From contig NW_024468544.1 in assembly GCF_001632365.1 (NCBI RefSeq), positions 265,366 through 329,365 of the forward strand: a stretch of 64,000 bases of DNA, in the 5' to 3' direction. Position 1 is the first letter of the stretch. Each line of letters opens with the position of its first letter. The notes under the pieces are model-generated. The model was not told the DNA's origin. It searched no databases and saw nothing but the letters and a program-made list of their open reading frames with translations. Shown here piece after piece: positions 11,286 through 21,870 of this stretch. This stretch comes from Laetiporus sulphureus 93-53. Its lineage: Eukaryota; Basidiomycota; Agaricomycetes; Polyporales; Laetiporaceae. A program made the position numbers and the translations under genes.

Positions 11286-12193
11286 CGATCTGTATCGGTT
11301 GCGACTGTGTCATTGCAGGTTTTAAGGTTACAGACGTTCATGCATAGATACCACATTGGCGCGGGTGAGGACTGCATACGGCCATCAACGCCGATTGGTT
11401 ATGTCCCAAAATCGATCGGCGTTTGACTCTCGAGCATGACGATATGCCGAAAGGCGTGAATGACATGCTCAGTAGAGACATCGTCTATGCGGGGTGCTGC
11501 AGGTGCATCGTTCAACTTTTTGTTGATTTGGTCAATATGTTCTCGAGTGTAAAGATATTGTAAGTTCTTCCCACACAGATAGCGAAAGACAGATAAACAT
11601 ACGTTTTCTCAAAGTGACCTCTCATACTCGTCGGTAGGACCTCCTAACAATCATTATGCATATCATGACGCACTCGTGTGCATTTGAATCGTTGCACTCG
11701 CCGATATGTCTCCTTGTGGCACGGCGCACGTGGAACTGCCTGCACGCGATCAGCACAGCCCAAAGTCGAGCTGCATTCGCCCGCCATTGCTCTCGATAGC
11801 TTATGCATCATGTGCCATCGTACAATCGCAGCCCTTCGTATCGTTATCGCTCATTATCACTCGGCGTCATCTTCTGGACCTATCGTATTTTCAACATTAC
11901 TGCGCCATGGAAATTCATTCGACTGCATAGATACACAAAGGCAAGTCATCAGTGCACTCAATTCCCCTTCGAATTGGACTGAAGATCTGCACTCGCAGAA
12001 CACAGCGGCAGTGTGAGGAGCCGATGACTTCCATATCTAGCATCTGCTTGCCTGTCAGGGTTCGCATGTCGCATTGTCCGCTCTGACGGAGATCGTGGGA
12101 TGGAGACGGTCTCTGCATTTGTCACCATAAATAGCACGGGAGTCGTCCTCACTGTTTATTTTTACCTCTCAGAGCTACTCCACAGCCAACACC
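11286..12193 (+). promoter_or_regulatory. Intergenic between FKBP copies; probable copy B promoter
   Basis: About 900 bases without a supported gene. Near 12120-12193 the sequence before the copy B start has an A/T-rich TATA-like stretch (ccataaatagc), a pyrimidine-rich run (tttatttttacctctc) and a favourable start context (caacaccATG). Start choice for copy B rests on this and on the first splice donor 29 bases later. Confidence 0.35.
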
Positions 12194-13857
12194 ATGTCTG
12201 CGCAAAATGCGATCTCATCCTGGTATTATAGTCTACATTGTTCAGTTGGGTGGATATACTGACGACCTACATGCCCTAGGGGTGCTACCCTACGACCTGG
12301 ACGCTGTACCTTCCTCATTCCGGAGCGTGTCAACCTATACATCACGAACGCAGCGCTTGTGATAGGAAATGCCAGCACAGATGATGGAAGCATGCATCCT
12401 CGGACATCTCTTTGGATGACATTCCTCAGGAAGACTGCCGTGGTCTCACCGGTCATCAGCTCATCGGCGAACTCTAGCGATCGCGTTATTCTATTCACAT
12501 TGGTCCCGAATCAGGTATCTTTTGATTTGCACTAATGGGATCGCGCTAATCTACCAAGGTCGAGCATGTACATTTGGGCCTCACCCTCGTGGCGAATGAA
12601 CACGTCGCCTTTGACGTTCTAGGCAAGAGGTGAGAATCTTCTCGGTAACCAGCGAGTCTCTCTTACGCATTCTTCAGCTGCATATGCCTGTCTGGTAATT
12701 TCATCGGTGCGTGAACACCTTTATACTCGATGAGTCCGCAACACCCACCTGACGTCTTCTAGCTGTGCCATCAGAGGATAACATGGACGCTACAGCTGTG
12801 CCATCGGAGGATAACATGGACGCTACAGCGAAAAGCGGGTAAGAACAACAATATATCTGGTACTTGATTTACTTGCCTCACTATTGCACGGCAGGCAATT
12901 GCAGACATCGGATCGGGACTCTTCAACCAGCCATCGAGGGAGAAAGCGTGCTCGGGTGGAATCACTGGCTTTTACCTCCCCGGATGCATGCGTCGAGTCT
13001 ATCGTTGGAGAGAGAATGGAATTCCCTACTTTTAGTGCCCCTGCCCCGACGATCACTGCCTTATCAAATTCTCCGCAATGAGCTGGGCGCAACACTGTCG
13101 ACGAAATGCCGCCACTTTCCGCTACGGCGAGAGGCAAGCGTCGAGTGAGTATCTCTTACTCTATCTCAGCAGCAGGCTATCTAAGAGCCGTTTAGCAAGT
13201 CAGAATTTTAAGTGAACCCACCGAGGGTACTGATTCCGATTCATCTGCTGCGTCATCTCTCTTCGTGCCGAATGCTGCTATGAACTCATCTCGTCAATTG
13301 TTCTTCACGCCGAAAACGTCGCGCGCTGTCTCGAACACCAGTGCCACACGATCTGCTGTCCTTGCAGCTGTTGAAATCAAGGATCACCAAGTCAGATCAG
13401 GAGATCTACGTGCGACTCAGGGAGATGAGATACAACTCTGGTACCGGTTGCAACTAGCGAACAAGGCGGTTGTGCAGTCTCGCATGGATGGCACACCGGT
13501 ATGTCTTTGGAATCTCAATTTGCGTCTGAGGGCTCTCATTCTTCGTTCAGATGGAGATCACCTTGGGTCAAAGTTTCATCCTCCCTGGTTGGTGCAATCT
13601 TTATCTTATTAAGAACCTCAATGATGTCTCTTGCAGCAATTGATAATGGTATCGTCGGCATGAAGGTCGGAGGCGAACGCTTGATCGTCATACCTCCCAC
13701 GCTAGGATTCGGCGATCATCAACACGATTCTATACCTTCGAATAGTACCCTCTTTTTTCGTGAGTCTCCTCTGTTCGGGTCCACAGCTATGGGTTCAGAT
13801 GGCATTGCATATGTAGAATGCAAGCTTTTGAACATCCACCAACCTGACACAGAATGA
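12194..13857 (+). CDS. Nucleoplasmin-like FKBP-type peptidyl-prolyl isomerase, copy B
   Basis: Ten exons can be spliced: 12194-12222, 12280-12514, 12559-12629, 12678-12706, 12763-12838, 12895-13144, 13196-13498, 13551-13587, 13637-13759, 13817-13857. All introns are GT..AG, 44-57 nt. The sum is 1194 nt, an exact multiple of three. N-terminal nucleoplasmin-like domain: FLIPERVNLYITNAALVIG, HVHLGLTLVANEHVAFDVLG, LSGNFIG. The linker holds a doubled 11-residue unit (AVPSEDNMDAT, twice in DNA as 33 bp) and basic patches (RGRKRARVE, GKRR). C-terminal FKBP domain: GDEIQLWYRLQLANKAVVQS, then GIVGMKVGGERLIVIPPTLG and SNSTLFF. The FKBP Trp that lines the drug/proline pocket is replaced in this model by Ile (PAIDNGIVGM). 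One TGA at 13079-13081 interrupts the linker, so it is either a young pseudogene or a read error. Role in family: nuclear histone chaperone and prolyl isomerase. Confidence 0.75.
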
Positions 13858-14389
13858 GCAGTGATCGAATGACAATCAAATTTGCGCTACTTCGTATGTA
13901 TAGTCTGTGTGTCGAACTCTCATTTACCCTGAAGTATCCATCAGCACAGCATCTTCAAGCATTATATGGTTGAGGATGTGACAGTAGTGGTAGGCGGGAA
14001 ACGTATGACGGTCATATTGGACTAGACTCGAGCTCACAATGATGGGGAGTCGATCGTGAAGGAGAAGATGGTTCAGGTTCTCTTGGGTCAGAAAATGGTC
14101 TGATTGATGCACGTGTGGTGTGATTTGAACTCATATATGTATGTAGGTACGTAGCTATGCTAGCAAAAGATGCAAGCAGGGATGCTCACACAGAGGGAAG
14201 GGTGAACCGTTACCTACATCCGGGTTTCCGATCTCCGATCGCCTGTCTCCGTGGGGTAGGGCCCCGGAGATCTCCCCAGCAGGATATCTGCTAGAACATT
14301 TCAAGTGTTCCCTCAGTATCCTAGCGGCAAATTTTGGCTGGCTCAACACACCTGCATTTCTTTTTGTCGGGTATGCTGTGCTGCCGGTC
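13858..14389. other. Intergenic, no gene seen
   Basis: About 530 bases after FKBP copy B and before the tandem repeat. Only short frames. Confidence 0.4.
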
Positions 14390-15985
14390 CAAGATGCATG
14401 CCTGGGAACGCGCTGGGTGGCTGTGCAGATCGCGTGCGTGGGAACCAAACTCCGCGCCACATCCCCACAGATTGCGCAAATAGCGATTCTGCAAGGATTC
14501 GGATGCGCGCAAGTGCGTATAGTATGTACAGCCATCGTTAATTTGAGTGTGACTGCCGGCGATGAGGAGCGACGGCTGGCGACGGCGGGGCGACATGAGC
14601 GACGGCGCGCAGATGCATGCTTGGGAATGCACTGGGTGGCTGTGCAGATCACGTGCGTGGGAACCAAACTCCACGCCACATCTCCACAGATTGCGCAAAC
14701 AACGATTCTGCACGGATTTGGACACGCGCAAGTGCGCATGCCATGTACAACCATCGTTAATTTGAGTGCGACGGCGGGCGATGAGGAGCGACGGTGGGAC
14801 GGCGGGGCGACATGACCGACGGCGCGCAGATGCATGCTTGGGAACGCGCTGGGTGGCTGTGCAGATCACGTGCGTGGGAACCAAACTCTGCGCCACATCT
14901 CCACAGATTGCGCAAACAACGATTCTGCAAGGATTCGGATGCGCGCAAGTGCGCATGCCATGTACAACCAACATTAATTTGAGTGCGACGGCGGGCGATG
15001 AGGAGCGATGGCGGGGCGACATGACCGACGGCACGCAGATGCATGCTTGGGAACGCGCTGGGTGGCTGTGCAGATCGCGTGCGTGGGAACCAAACTCCGC
15101 GCCACATCCCCATATATTGCGCAAACAACGATTCTGCACAGATTTGGACGCGCGCAAGTGCGCATGCCATGTACAACCATCGTTAATTTGAGTGCGACTG
15201 CCAGCGATGAGGAGCGACGGCGGGCGACGGTGGGGTGACATGAGTGATGGCGCGCAGATGCATGCTTGGGAACGCACTGGGTGGCTGTGCAGATCGCGTG
15301 CGTAGGAACCAAACTCCACGCCACATCCCCACAGATTGCGCAAACAACGATTCTGCACAGATTTGGACGCGCGCAAGTGCGCATGCCATGTACAACCATC
15401 GTTAATTTGAGTGCGACGGCGGGCGATGAGGAGCGACGGCGGGGCGACATGACCGACGGCGCGCAGATGCATGCTTGGGAACGCACTGGGTGGCTGTGCA
15501 GATCGCGTGCGTGGGAACCAAACTCCGCGCCACATCCCCACAGATTGCACAAACAACGATTCTGCAAGGATTCGGATGCGCGCAAGTGCGCATAGTATGT
15601 ATAGCCAACATTAATTTGAGTGTGACGGCGGGTGATAAGGAGCGACGGCGGGTGACGGTGGGCGACGGCGGGGCGACATGAGCGACGGCGTGCAGATGCA
15701 TGCTTGGGAACGCACTGGGTGGCTGTGCAGATCGTGTGCGTGGGAACCAAACTCCACGCCACATCCCCACAGATTGCGCAAACAATGATTCTGCAAGGAT
15801 TCGGATGCGCGCAAGTGCGCATAGTATGTATAGCCAACATTAATTTGAGTGCGACGGCGGGCGATGAGGAGCGACGGCGGGGCGACATGACCGACGGCGT
15901 GCAGATGCATGCTTGGGAACGCGCTGGGTGGCTGTGCAGATCGCGTGCGTGGGAACCAAACTCCGCGCCACATCCCCATATATAT
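14390..15985. repeat. Tandem repeat, eight ~209-bp units with 10-bp internal length steps
   Basis: The string gggtggctgtgcagatc recurs at 14415, 14634, 14851, 15060, 15279, 15488, 15717 and 15926, giving spacings 219, 217, 209, 219, 209, 229, 209. Each unit contains agatgcatgcttgggaacg, the gggtgg anchor, ccaaactccgcgccacatcc, an A/C-rich core with gcgcaagtgcgc (a small palindrome), and a GC-rich stretch made of gacggcgggc-like decamers. Length changes are whole numbers of the decamer, apart from one 2-bp loss. Long frames run on both strands because the units are nearly in phase, but they are low-complexity translations and not genes. The last unit ends abruptly at catccccatatata. Confidence 0.93.
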
Positions 15986-16275
15986 TATACACAGCAGACA
16001 TGGTGCACTTTATCAACGTGAAGAATTGTCGACTGATTTTTTACAGATTGGCAAACCTTTGCCGCAAATGTAAGACATCAACCGACATTCCCACACTATT
16101 TTTCACACTGATAAATCATTCTGCCGTGAATGATAGTAAAGTGAACAGTAAAGTGAACACAAACACCAACCGAGGGAAAGTGAACACGTGGTAAAATGAA
16201 CAATACGAGTGGGCTCGCTTCCGGATCTTTACACATTCATACAATCCCTCGCCTCCTCTCCACCCCAATCCCATC

Positions 16276-17862
16276 ATGTCTATTTCCTCTGCGACGCCGT
16301 ATATCAGCCTTTCTGATGCTCTCCTAGCTCGTCACCAGTTAGCAGCGTACTACAAGCGGATGCCTAAGGCTCCGACTGACGAGAATGAAGCTCAGAATCT
16401 CATTGATTGGTTCCAGGGCTTCATTGTCAGGATGGTGAGTGCGCGTGCAATTACACTGATTATTCTTCGGTTAACGCGATATGTAGGATACGGTGATTCA
16501 GGAGGTCGGAGCAGACAAGGTTGGAGTGGATTTCAACAACATCTGCGAAAATGTGCGGGCCTTCGTCGAACCCCTGCAACCCCTGCATGGTATGTGTGGG
16601 GCGTGACGTTCCTCCCCGACCTGAAGACTCGCTTCGGAGAGCAGGCACTGAGAGACGCTGTGGATCTCGCATTCGCCAACGCTGACATCGAAGAGCATCA
16701 CTTCATATCTCTTAAAGACCTGTTGGATGAACAGGAGAAGCTGCCAGCTACTAAAGCGAACATACGTTCGTCTGACAAGGAGTCAAAGGTCGAGAAAGAC
16801 TTAAGTATGTCGACTCAACCAATATTCCCCTTACCTCCGACTCCCATCACAATTCGAACCGCGTGGGAACAAAAACGCCCGATTCCGTTCAGTGAAGACC
16901 ACGTACCGTGACAGGGTCCAATTCATCCTCCATCCGCCACTGCGGCAAACGCTGCCGCGGACGTGGAGCCCAAGGCCACGATGAATGAGAGAGCGCCGGT
17001 CGAGAATGACGCAGTTCCTTCCGGTGGCCTGCCGGATCGTATCACCCCCGATGCGAAGTCCGCCATCATCACGAATGTGTCATCCCCTGTGATTGCAGTT
17101 TTTATGGACAAGAAGACACAGCCTGCCCTAGGCATCCCTGATTTCAACGTTAGCGGCAGGTAGGCCGCTGATGCCATACTGAGCAGTAAATTAGGCCTCA
17201 CTGACGTTTTCGTGATCTCCCCCAGCAAAGACGCGAAGCCCGCTCCTTCGTCAGACAGCAACCTACCAGTGGTAGCTAGCAGCAAGGATGTCGCCGCCGC
17301 CGTCGCCGATTTCAAGCACGCACTCGTTACCATCAATGAGCGAAATGCGCCAGCAGATTTCGAGTCTGACAGCACAGTCATTGACGCACTCGCCGTCATC
17401 GCTGCCGACATCTCCGGTGATGACGCCAAAGGCGGACGGTGACAGCAGTGTACCCCGTGCTACAGGAAGAACTTAGATTGCGTCCCACTGAAAGGGAAGA
17501 GGCAGTGCACAGAGTGCGAATTCTCTCGTAAGGGCTGCAGCATGGTTTCGCCGGCGTCCTTTTGTGAGCAGGTTGAAACTCGCGTCAATAATGGTGAGAC
17601 CTTCCCCATCCTTCGCCCGACCCAATACTGAAAGGTTTACCAAGCAGACTCGGCTGTAGGAGCTGCTGATTTCACCACCATTAATCCCTTCACATGCATC
17701 TATCCTAACCAGCACTCTACAGCTATTCGTCAATTGGAGGAGGAGGAAAAGACATATGAGGTGAAGATAGCGATTTTGCAAGATATACTGGCTTCCATCA
17801 GACTCCGCAAGGAGAACTTTAGGTTCAAGGCTGGTATGAACATTGCAAATATGGTGGTCTAG
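16276..17862 (+). pseudogene. Paralogue of the 1.35-kb Zn-cluster-like gene, broken
   Basis: Same architecture as 1350-2945: exon 1 (MSISSATPYISLSDALL..QGFIVRM), an intron at the same codon (gtgagtgcg..atatgtag), then VIQEVGADKVGVDF. The reading frame then slips around 16570-16590, where the CNEVR..WYVW counterpart changes frame. The linker and cysteine cluster are nearly identical to the first copy in DNA from about 16960 on, including intron 2. A TGA at 17440-17442 stands where the paralogue has CGA just before QQCT, and the first cluster reads CTPCYRKNLDC. The coiled-coil end (QLEEEEKTYEVKIAILQDIL) is kept. The intron after VETRVNNG is needed to avoid stops. Relic, recently duplicated in its 3' half. 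Confidence 0.75.
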
Positions 17863-18134
17863 ATGACTATGAGGCAGCTTCACGCGCGTACACGTTTCTC
17901 TCAATCGATTCATGCTATCATGTACACCGAGCACGGAGACTGGAGAAAACTAGATAGTTTTGTACAGCAAGGGTTCGATACATGTTTAAAACTATGCTCA
18001 AAACTCGACCATGAAAATGGTGCATCAAACTCTGATTCGAGAGGTGAGAATCTCGTCGAGTTTGAAGTTGCGTGTTCTCCGCGACCATTTCGCTTCAAAG
18101 CTCGGAAAAGTTTCTTCCAAGTGTGCCATTAGCA

Positions 18135-20537
18135 ATGCTTGCCTCTCCTTCATGCACTGAGCCACCCCCGACAACTCTGCCACCGACGACCGTTGACGCT
18201 GATGCCACTTCATGCACTGAGCCACCCCCGACACCTCCGCATACGACGAACGTTGATGCCGATGCCGATGCGTCTCCTGCGCTGTCCGATGCAGTGTCAG
18301 ATATTTTAATCTATGATGTTTCTTTCTCGTATGAAATGGATTCGGAAGGTAATTATAAAAGGATATCCAAGGGTTCCCCCAAGACTTCCACACAGGATCC
18401 GCCTCCCACTCTGGAACAGTCTCCCAGAGTTGGAGGTAGCAGACGTTCCCTACCTAACTCATGTTCAGATTCGTTGCCCCTCATTCAATCTGAGAGCCTG
18501 CTGAGCTCGTCTGAATGCACTCTGGTCCATGCACCACGCTCTCCCCAAAGAACTGCATCCTCCGCATCGTCTTCTGTTCGGTCAATCCTTGCGCAGCCGT
18601 CTATCGGAAGTGACCCTGCACGCAGAATGGGTGGAGCATGCCGCGTCAAACGAGAAGAACTCCGGGAGGTGGAGGCTCTCCTCCGATCCGAACCTCAAGC
18701 CGTTGAGGAGGAAAAGCATAACAACGGCAACAACGCACAAAGACCATCGCTGCGCTCCTCCATCCCCTTCCATTCTACGCGCTCCTTGAATAGGAACCTC
18801 GAGAAAGTCATAGAGGGCCCGGACACTGAGGAGAGCAGTACACTTGATCCGTGGCTGTGGCAGCACAAACGTCATGCCAGGCCACGTCGTTCTATGAGCC
18901 TCGGTGCGTCCGTGGAAGCGAAGACAGAGCCAGAAGTGTCTGCTTTATCGAATTTGCAGCTTCAACAAGCCTCTCTGTGACCAGGAACCTCTATGGGAAT
19001 GCGTGGGCCTTCTTCGTCGGACATGCTCACGACGAGCATGACAGCCACAGTGTTGGAACTGGAGGCACCTTCAGCTGGTCGATCGTTCGCTGATGGTGAC
19101 AGGGGAGACTGGGATCAAGACGTCGCATATGGGTCGAGGTCACAGCCGGCTAGCGAGTCTGCGAGCCTCCCTTCATCTCAACATGCACAGCCAGCTTCGA
19201 TAGCGGCAGCAATATCAGCGCCAAGCGTTACGCCCGGCTCTGATGCGCGATGGCATACTATCATCGTATGTCGTGCAGCTGGGCTTGGTGCGTACATTAA
19301 TTGACGTGATCTTGACGTACAGGTCAATAAGAAGTCATACACCCACCTTGATGTGATAGGCAAGGGCGGGTCATCTCGCGTGTACCGCGTAATCAGTCCG
19401 GCAAGCGAGATCTTCGCAATCAAGCGGGTTGCACTCGAGAAGACTGACAGAGAAACAATGATGAATGAAGTATCATTTCTGAGGCGCCTCTCAGGCAACA
19501 ATCGCATCATCAGGCTCATCGATAGCGAGGTCAAGCCTGGGCCTCATGGGTCGAGAGGCCATCTGTTGCTTGTGATGGAGTATGGTGAGATTGGTGAGTG
19601 TCCATGCCATTCACGAAAGAAGCTAGCAAATTCACACGTCGCCTACTAGATCTGGCGAAATTATTGCAGGAACAGCAAAGGTACCCTCTGGATCCAGTGT
19701 GGATAGCATATTATTGGAAACAAGTCAGTGAGAATAACTGCTTCAATGTGCCTAAATGCTCACCATACCCCCGAATTGCAGATGTTGCAAGCCATCCATA
19801 TTATTCATGAAGAGAAAGTTGTTCACTCAGATCTCAAGCCTGCTAACTTTGTACTCGTCCGTGGTCAGCTAAAGCTTATTGACTTCGGTATTGCGAAGGC
19901 CATCGCGAACGACACCACAAACATTCATCGTGACTACCAAGTACGAATCGTCCCACAGCTGTTCCATGTCCGGGTGGTTGCTGATGTCGACGCAGATCGG
20001 CACCGTCAACTATATGTCGCCCGAAGCCATCCAAACCCCCAGTGGTAATTACAAACTCAAAGTTGGCCGGCCCAGTGACGTATGGTCTCTGGGCTGCATC
20101 TTGTTCCAGATGGTGTATGGGAAGCCACCATTTTATCATTTGTCCATGATCCACAAGATGCAAGCCATACTCGACGCCTCGCGTCTCATCATATTCCCCG
20201 AGAGCGTGTCTTTACTTCATCCTCCTGATCCGGAAAAGCCCATAGCAGTCCCCGTACCGGAAGCCATCATTGGGGACATGCAGAGCTGTCTTAAGCGGGA
20301 TCCTAAATGCCGCATGACAATTCCGCAGTTGCTGAGGCAGGAATGGCTGACGATGCAGGCCGGTAAGCGACTCTCAAGCTATTGGGAACGTGCGTCGGAC
20401 TGATGAAAGGGATTCAACCAGCTTCACAGCCTCCTCCACCGGCAGAGACACCTTCTCCATCGGTGAACGATAACGAAGCAAGCATCGACCAATACCTTTT
20501 GGAACAACTGTTATGGTACGGCATATCTCTTGGATGA
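18135..20537 (+). CDS. MPS1: MPS1/TTK-type dual-specificity kinase
   Basis: Mps1 drives the spindle assembly checkpoint at kinetochores and, in fungi, spindle-pole duplication. Exons by splice signals: 18135-18976, 19037-19265, 19323-19593, 19650-19723, 19782-19940, 19996-20362, 20410-20537, total 2070 nt (689 residues plus stop), in frame throughout. N-terminal ~350 residues are disordered (Pro/Ser/Thr-rich). Kinase domain: [11 protein letters not shown] glycine loop, FAIKRV lysine, VMEYGEIDLAKLL hinge, [14 protein letters not shown] catalytic loop, [11 protein letters not shown], then the Mps1 signature [20 protein letters not shown], and [17 protein letters not shown]-terminal [12 protein letters not shown] resembles the family tail. 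The first intron (60 nt, 18977-19036) has a weak acceptor (cgacgag) but removes an in-frame TGA at 18978. The terminal intron (gtaagc..tgaaag) is preferred over stopping at 20401. All catalytic residues are present. Confidence 0.88.
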
Positions 20538-20800
20538 CAGAGTGAACACGTGAGCGACGAGAGGCTTGCTGAGGATGCGCAGGTGCGTGTGCTGATCCCG
20601 TTCGGCATCTACATACGTTGCTGATCCTTATGCTCCCATCGTTATCAGCGTTTCCTTCAAGATCTCCAAGGTGATGAGTGATCGCGAGGCTGCCATCATC
20701 TGTGCACACGAGGGTCGCGAGGTCACTGCACTCGACGATCCAGCGATTCTGCACATTATTGCCTACCAGTTTTCGTCGCTGAATGTGGAACAATAGAGGC
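20538..20800 (+). pseudogene. Possible coding fragment, unidentified
   Basis: After the kinase, one plus-strand frame (about 20630-20796) reads VSFKISKVMSDREAAIICAH, then EGREVTALDDPAILHIIAYQ and a stop. A splice-like gtgcgt..tatcag lies just before it. It may be an exon of a lost gene or an alternative kinase tail; I do not recognise it. Confidence 0.25.
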
Positions 20801-20885
20801 TCGTAATCGCACCCACATTTGCACTCAGTTCATGCATGTAGGATCGATTGGTAGCGTTTATACAATATTGAGAATGCAAAATATG

Positions 20886-21146
20886 TCAAGAGAGAACGAA
20901 TCCTTCACAGACCACTACAGTTTTGCTATTCAGCAGGATCGTGATGATATTCGAGATATACATAACGATTGCCAAGATCAGTGCTCCCAACGTGACGCGT
21001 GTCATGTTAACGTTAATCAGAGGTAGCATGTTCATAGCAAGGGCACAAGTGTAATGCATCGATGCAGGCATGTTATTCTTCACAGCTATGGATGTCTTCT
21101 CTTTCAACTGCACAACACGGCTGAACTCATCCGAGAATGCCGCCAT
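20886..21146 (-). CDS. Small putative single-pass membrane protein
   Basis: An 86-codon frame starting MAAFSDEFSRVVQLKEKTSI contains one strongly hydrophobic stretch (TLGALILAIVMYISNIITIL, residues about 53-72). No family recognised. Seen: the frame and the membrane-like segment. It could be part of a longer spliced gene or chance; the frame of similar size and type at 53101-53457 suggests such small membrane proteins recur in this genome. Confidence 0.3.
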   Translation of the reverse strand: MAAFSDEFSRVVQLKEKTSIAVKNNMPASMHYTCALAMNMLPLINVNMTRVTLGALILAIVMYISNIITILLNSKTVVVCEGFVLS

Positions 21147-21339
21147 TGCGGCACATTTTTGCAGTTATTGTGAATGTGGATGCGCGAGGAGAGTTGAGAC
21201 GCACCGGCTGCTATAGGCTCATAAATCAGCCTTCATACAGGAAGACAGTCGTTCCTACCTAACGGCTGCTATACCAATACTCGCGGCTGAAAGTTTTCAT
21301 TGATATGTAAAGCGTTTCACCATCAGAACACGGAATTGC

Positions 21340-21870
21340 CGGGTACGAATTTGTCAAATCTGTTAAACTCAATGAAATCCGTGAGCATCCGTGCGACCGT
21401 TGGGATCTCGACAACTTTCGAAAGGTAGCTGTTGACGTTCACCTGTGCACCCATAGCACCAGCATTGATTAACGTTCAACATCTATCCGGCACATCTTCA
21501 CCTTAAAATCCCCTCAAAAGACTAGATTTTCTTTCTCCTGTACTACTTTGTCAGTGTTCCATCTGTGCTCCTCTTCGCCCTCCAAGTTCCCAGGGTCTAC
21601 AATCATAGCGGATAGCGTCATAAGCATACCAAGTGCTTCGTCGAACGCAACCACTATGCTCTCATCCGCGCCCTCGAGCACTTTCCGCGGCACGCCGAGC
21701 CGACCATCTATCAAGCTGTCGCGCCGGAGAGACTTCGTTTAGTCCGGGACCGCTGCAGGTTGCCCGAGCACGTAGTTATCATGTGGATCATGCCCTACAA
21801 TAGCCGAGAGGATAATGGCGCAGTCTGCGGCGATGCAGCACATTGGGCAAGGACATTGATGACAGTCATA
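21340..21870 (-). pseudogene. Amidase-signature enzyme, C-terminal relic
   Basis: Amidases of this family hydrolyse carboxamides with a Ser-Ser-Lys triad; only the C-terminal half is seen here. Minus strand: CAIILSAIVGHDPHDNYVLG (about 21840), AAVPD followed by a stop then TKSL, RLGVPRKVLEG, VVAFDEALGMLM, IVDPGNLEGEEEH, then, after a decayed gap, NVNSYLSKVVEIPTVARMLT and DFIEFNRFD (about 21380). The order and spacing match the family's segment after the catalytic core. The stop (TAA) within VPD*TKSL and the missing GGSS core make it a relic. Confidence 0.7.

Noticed and set aside
14100..14135. tRNA-like gtgatttgaactcat
   Set aside because: No T-arm/acceptor pairing could be built around it.
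14155..15888. Long open frames (up to 411 residues) on both strands of the tandem repeat
   Set aside because: They are in-phase translations of the 209-bp unit, exist on both strands at once, and have no start context, introns or domain.
18904..18959. Alternative intron in the MPS1-like gene (gtgcgt..ttgcag)
   Set aside because: 56 nt shifts the frame and runs into a stop before the kinase domain; 18977-19036 keeps the frame.
20374..20793. 139-codon minus-strand frame
   Set aside because: Antisense to the kinase's last exon and the fragment after it; no domain.
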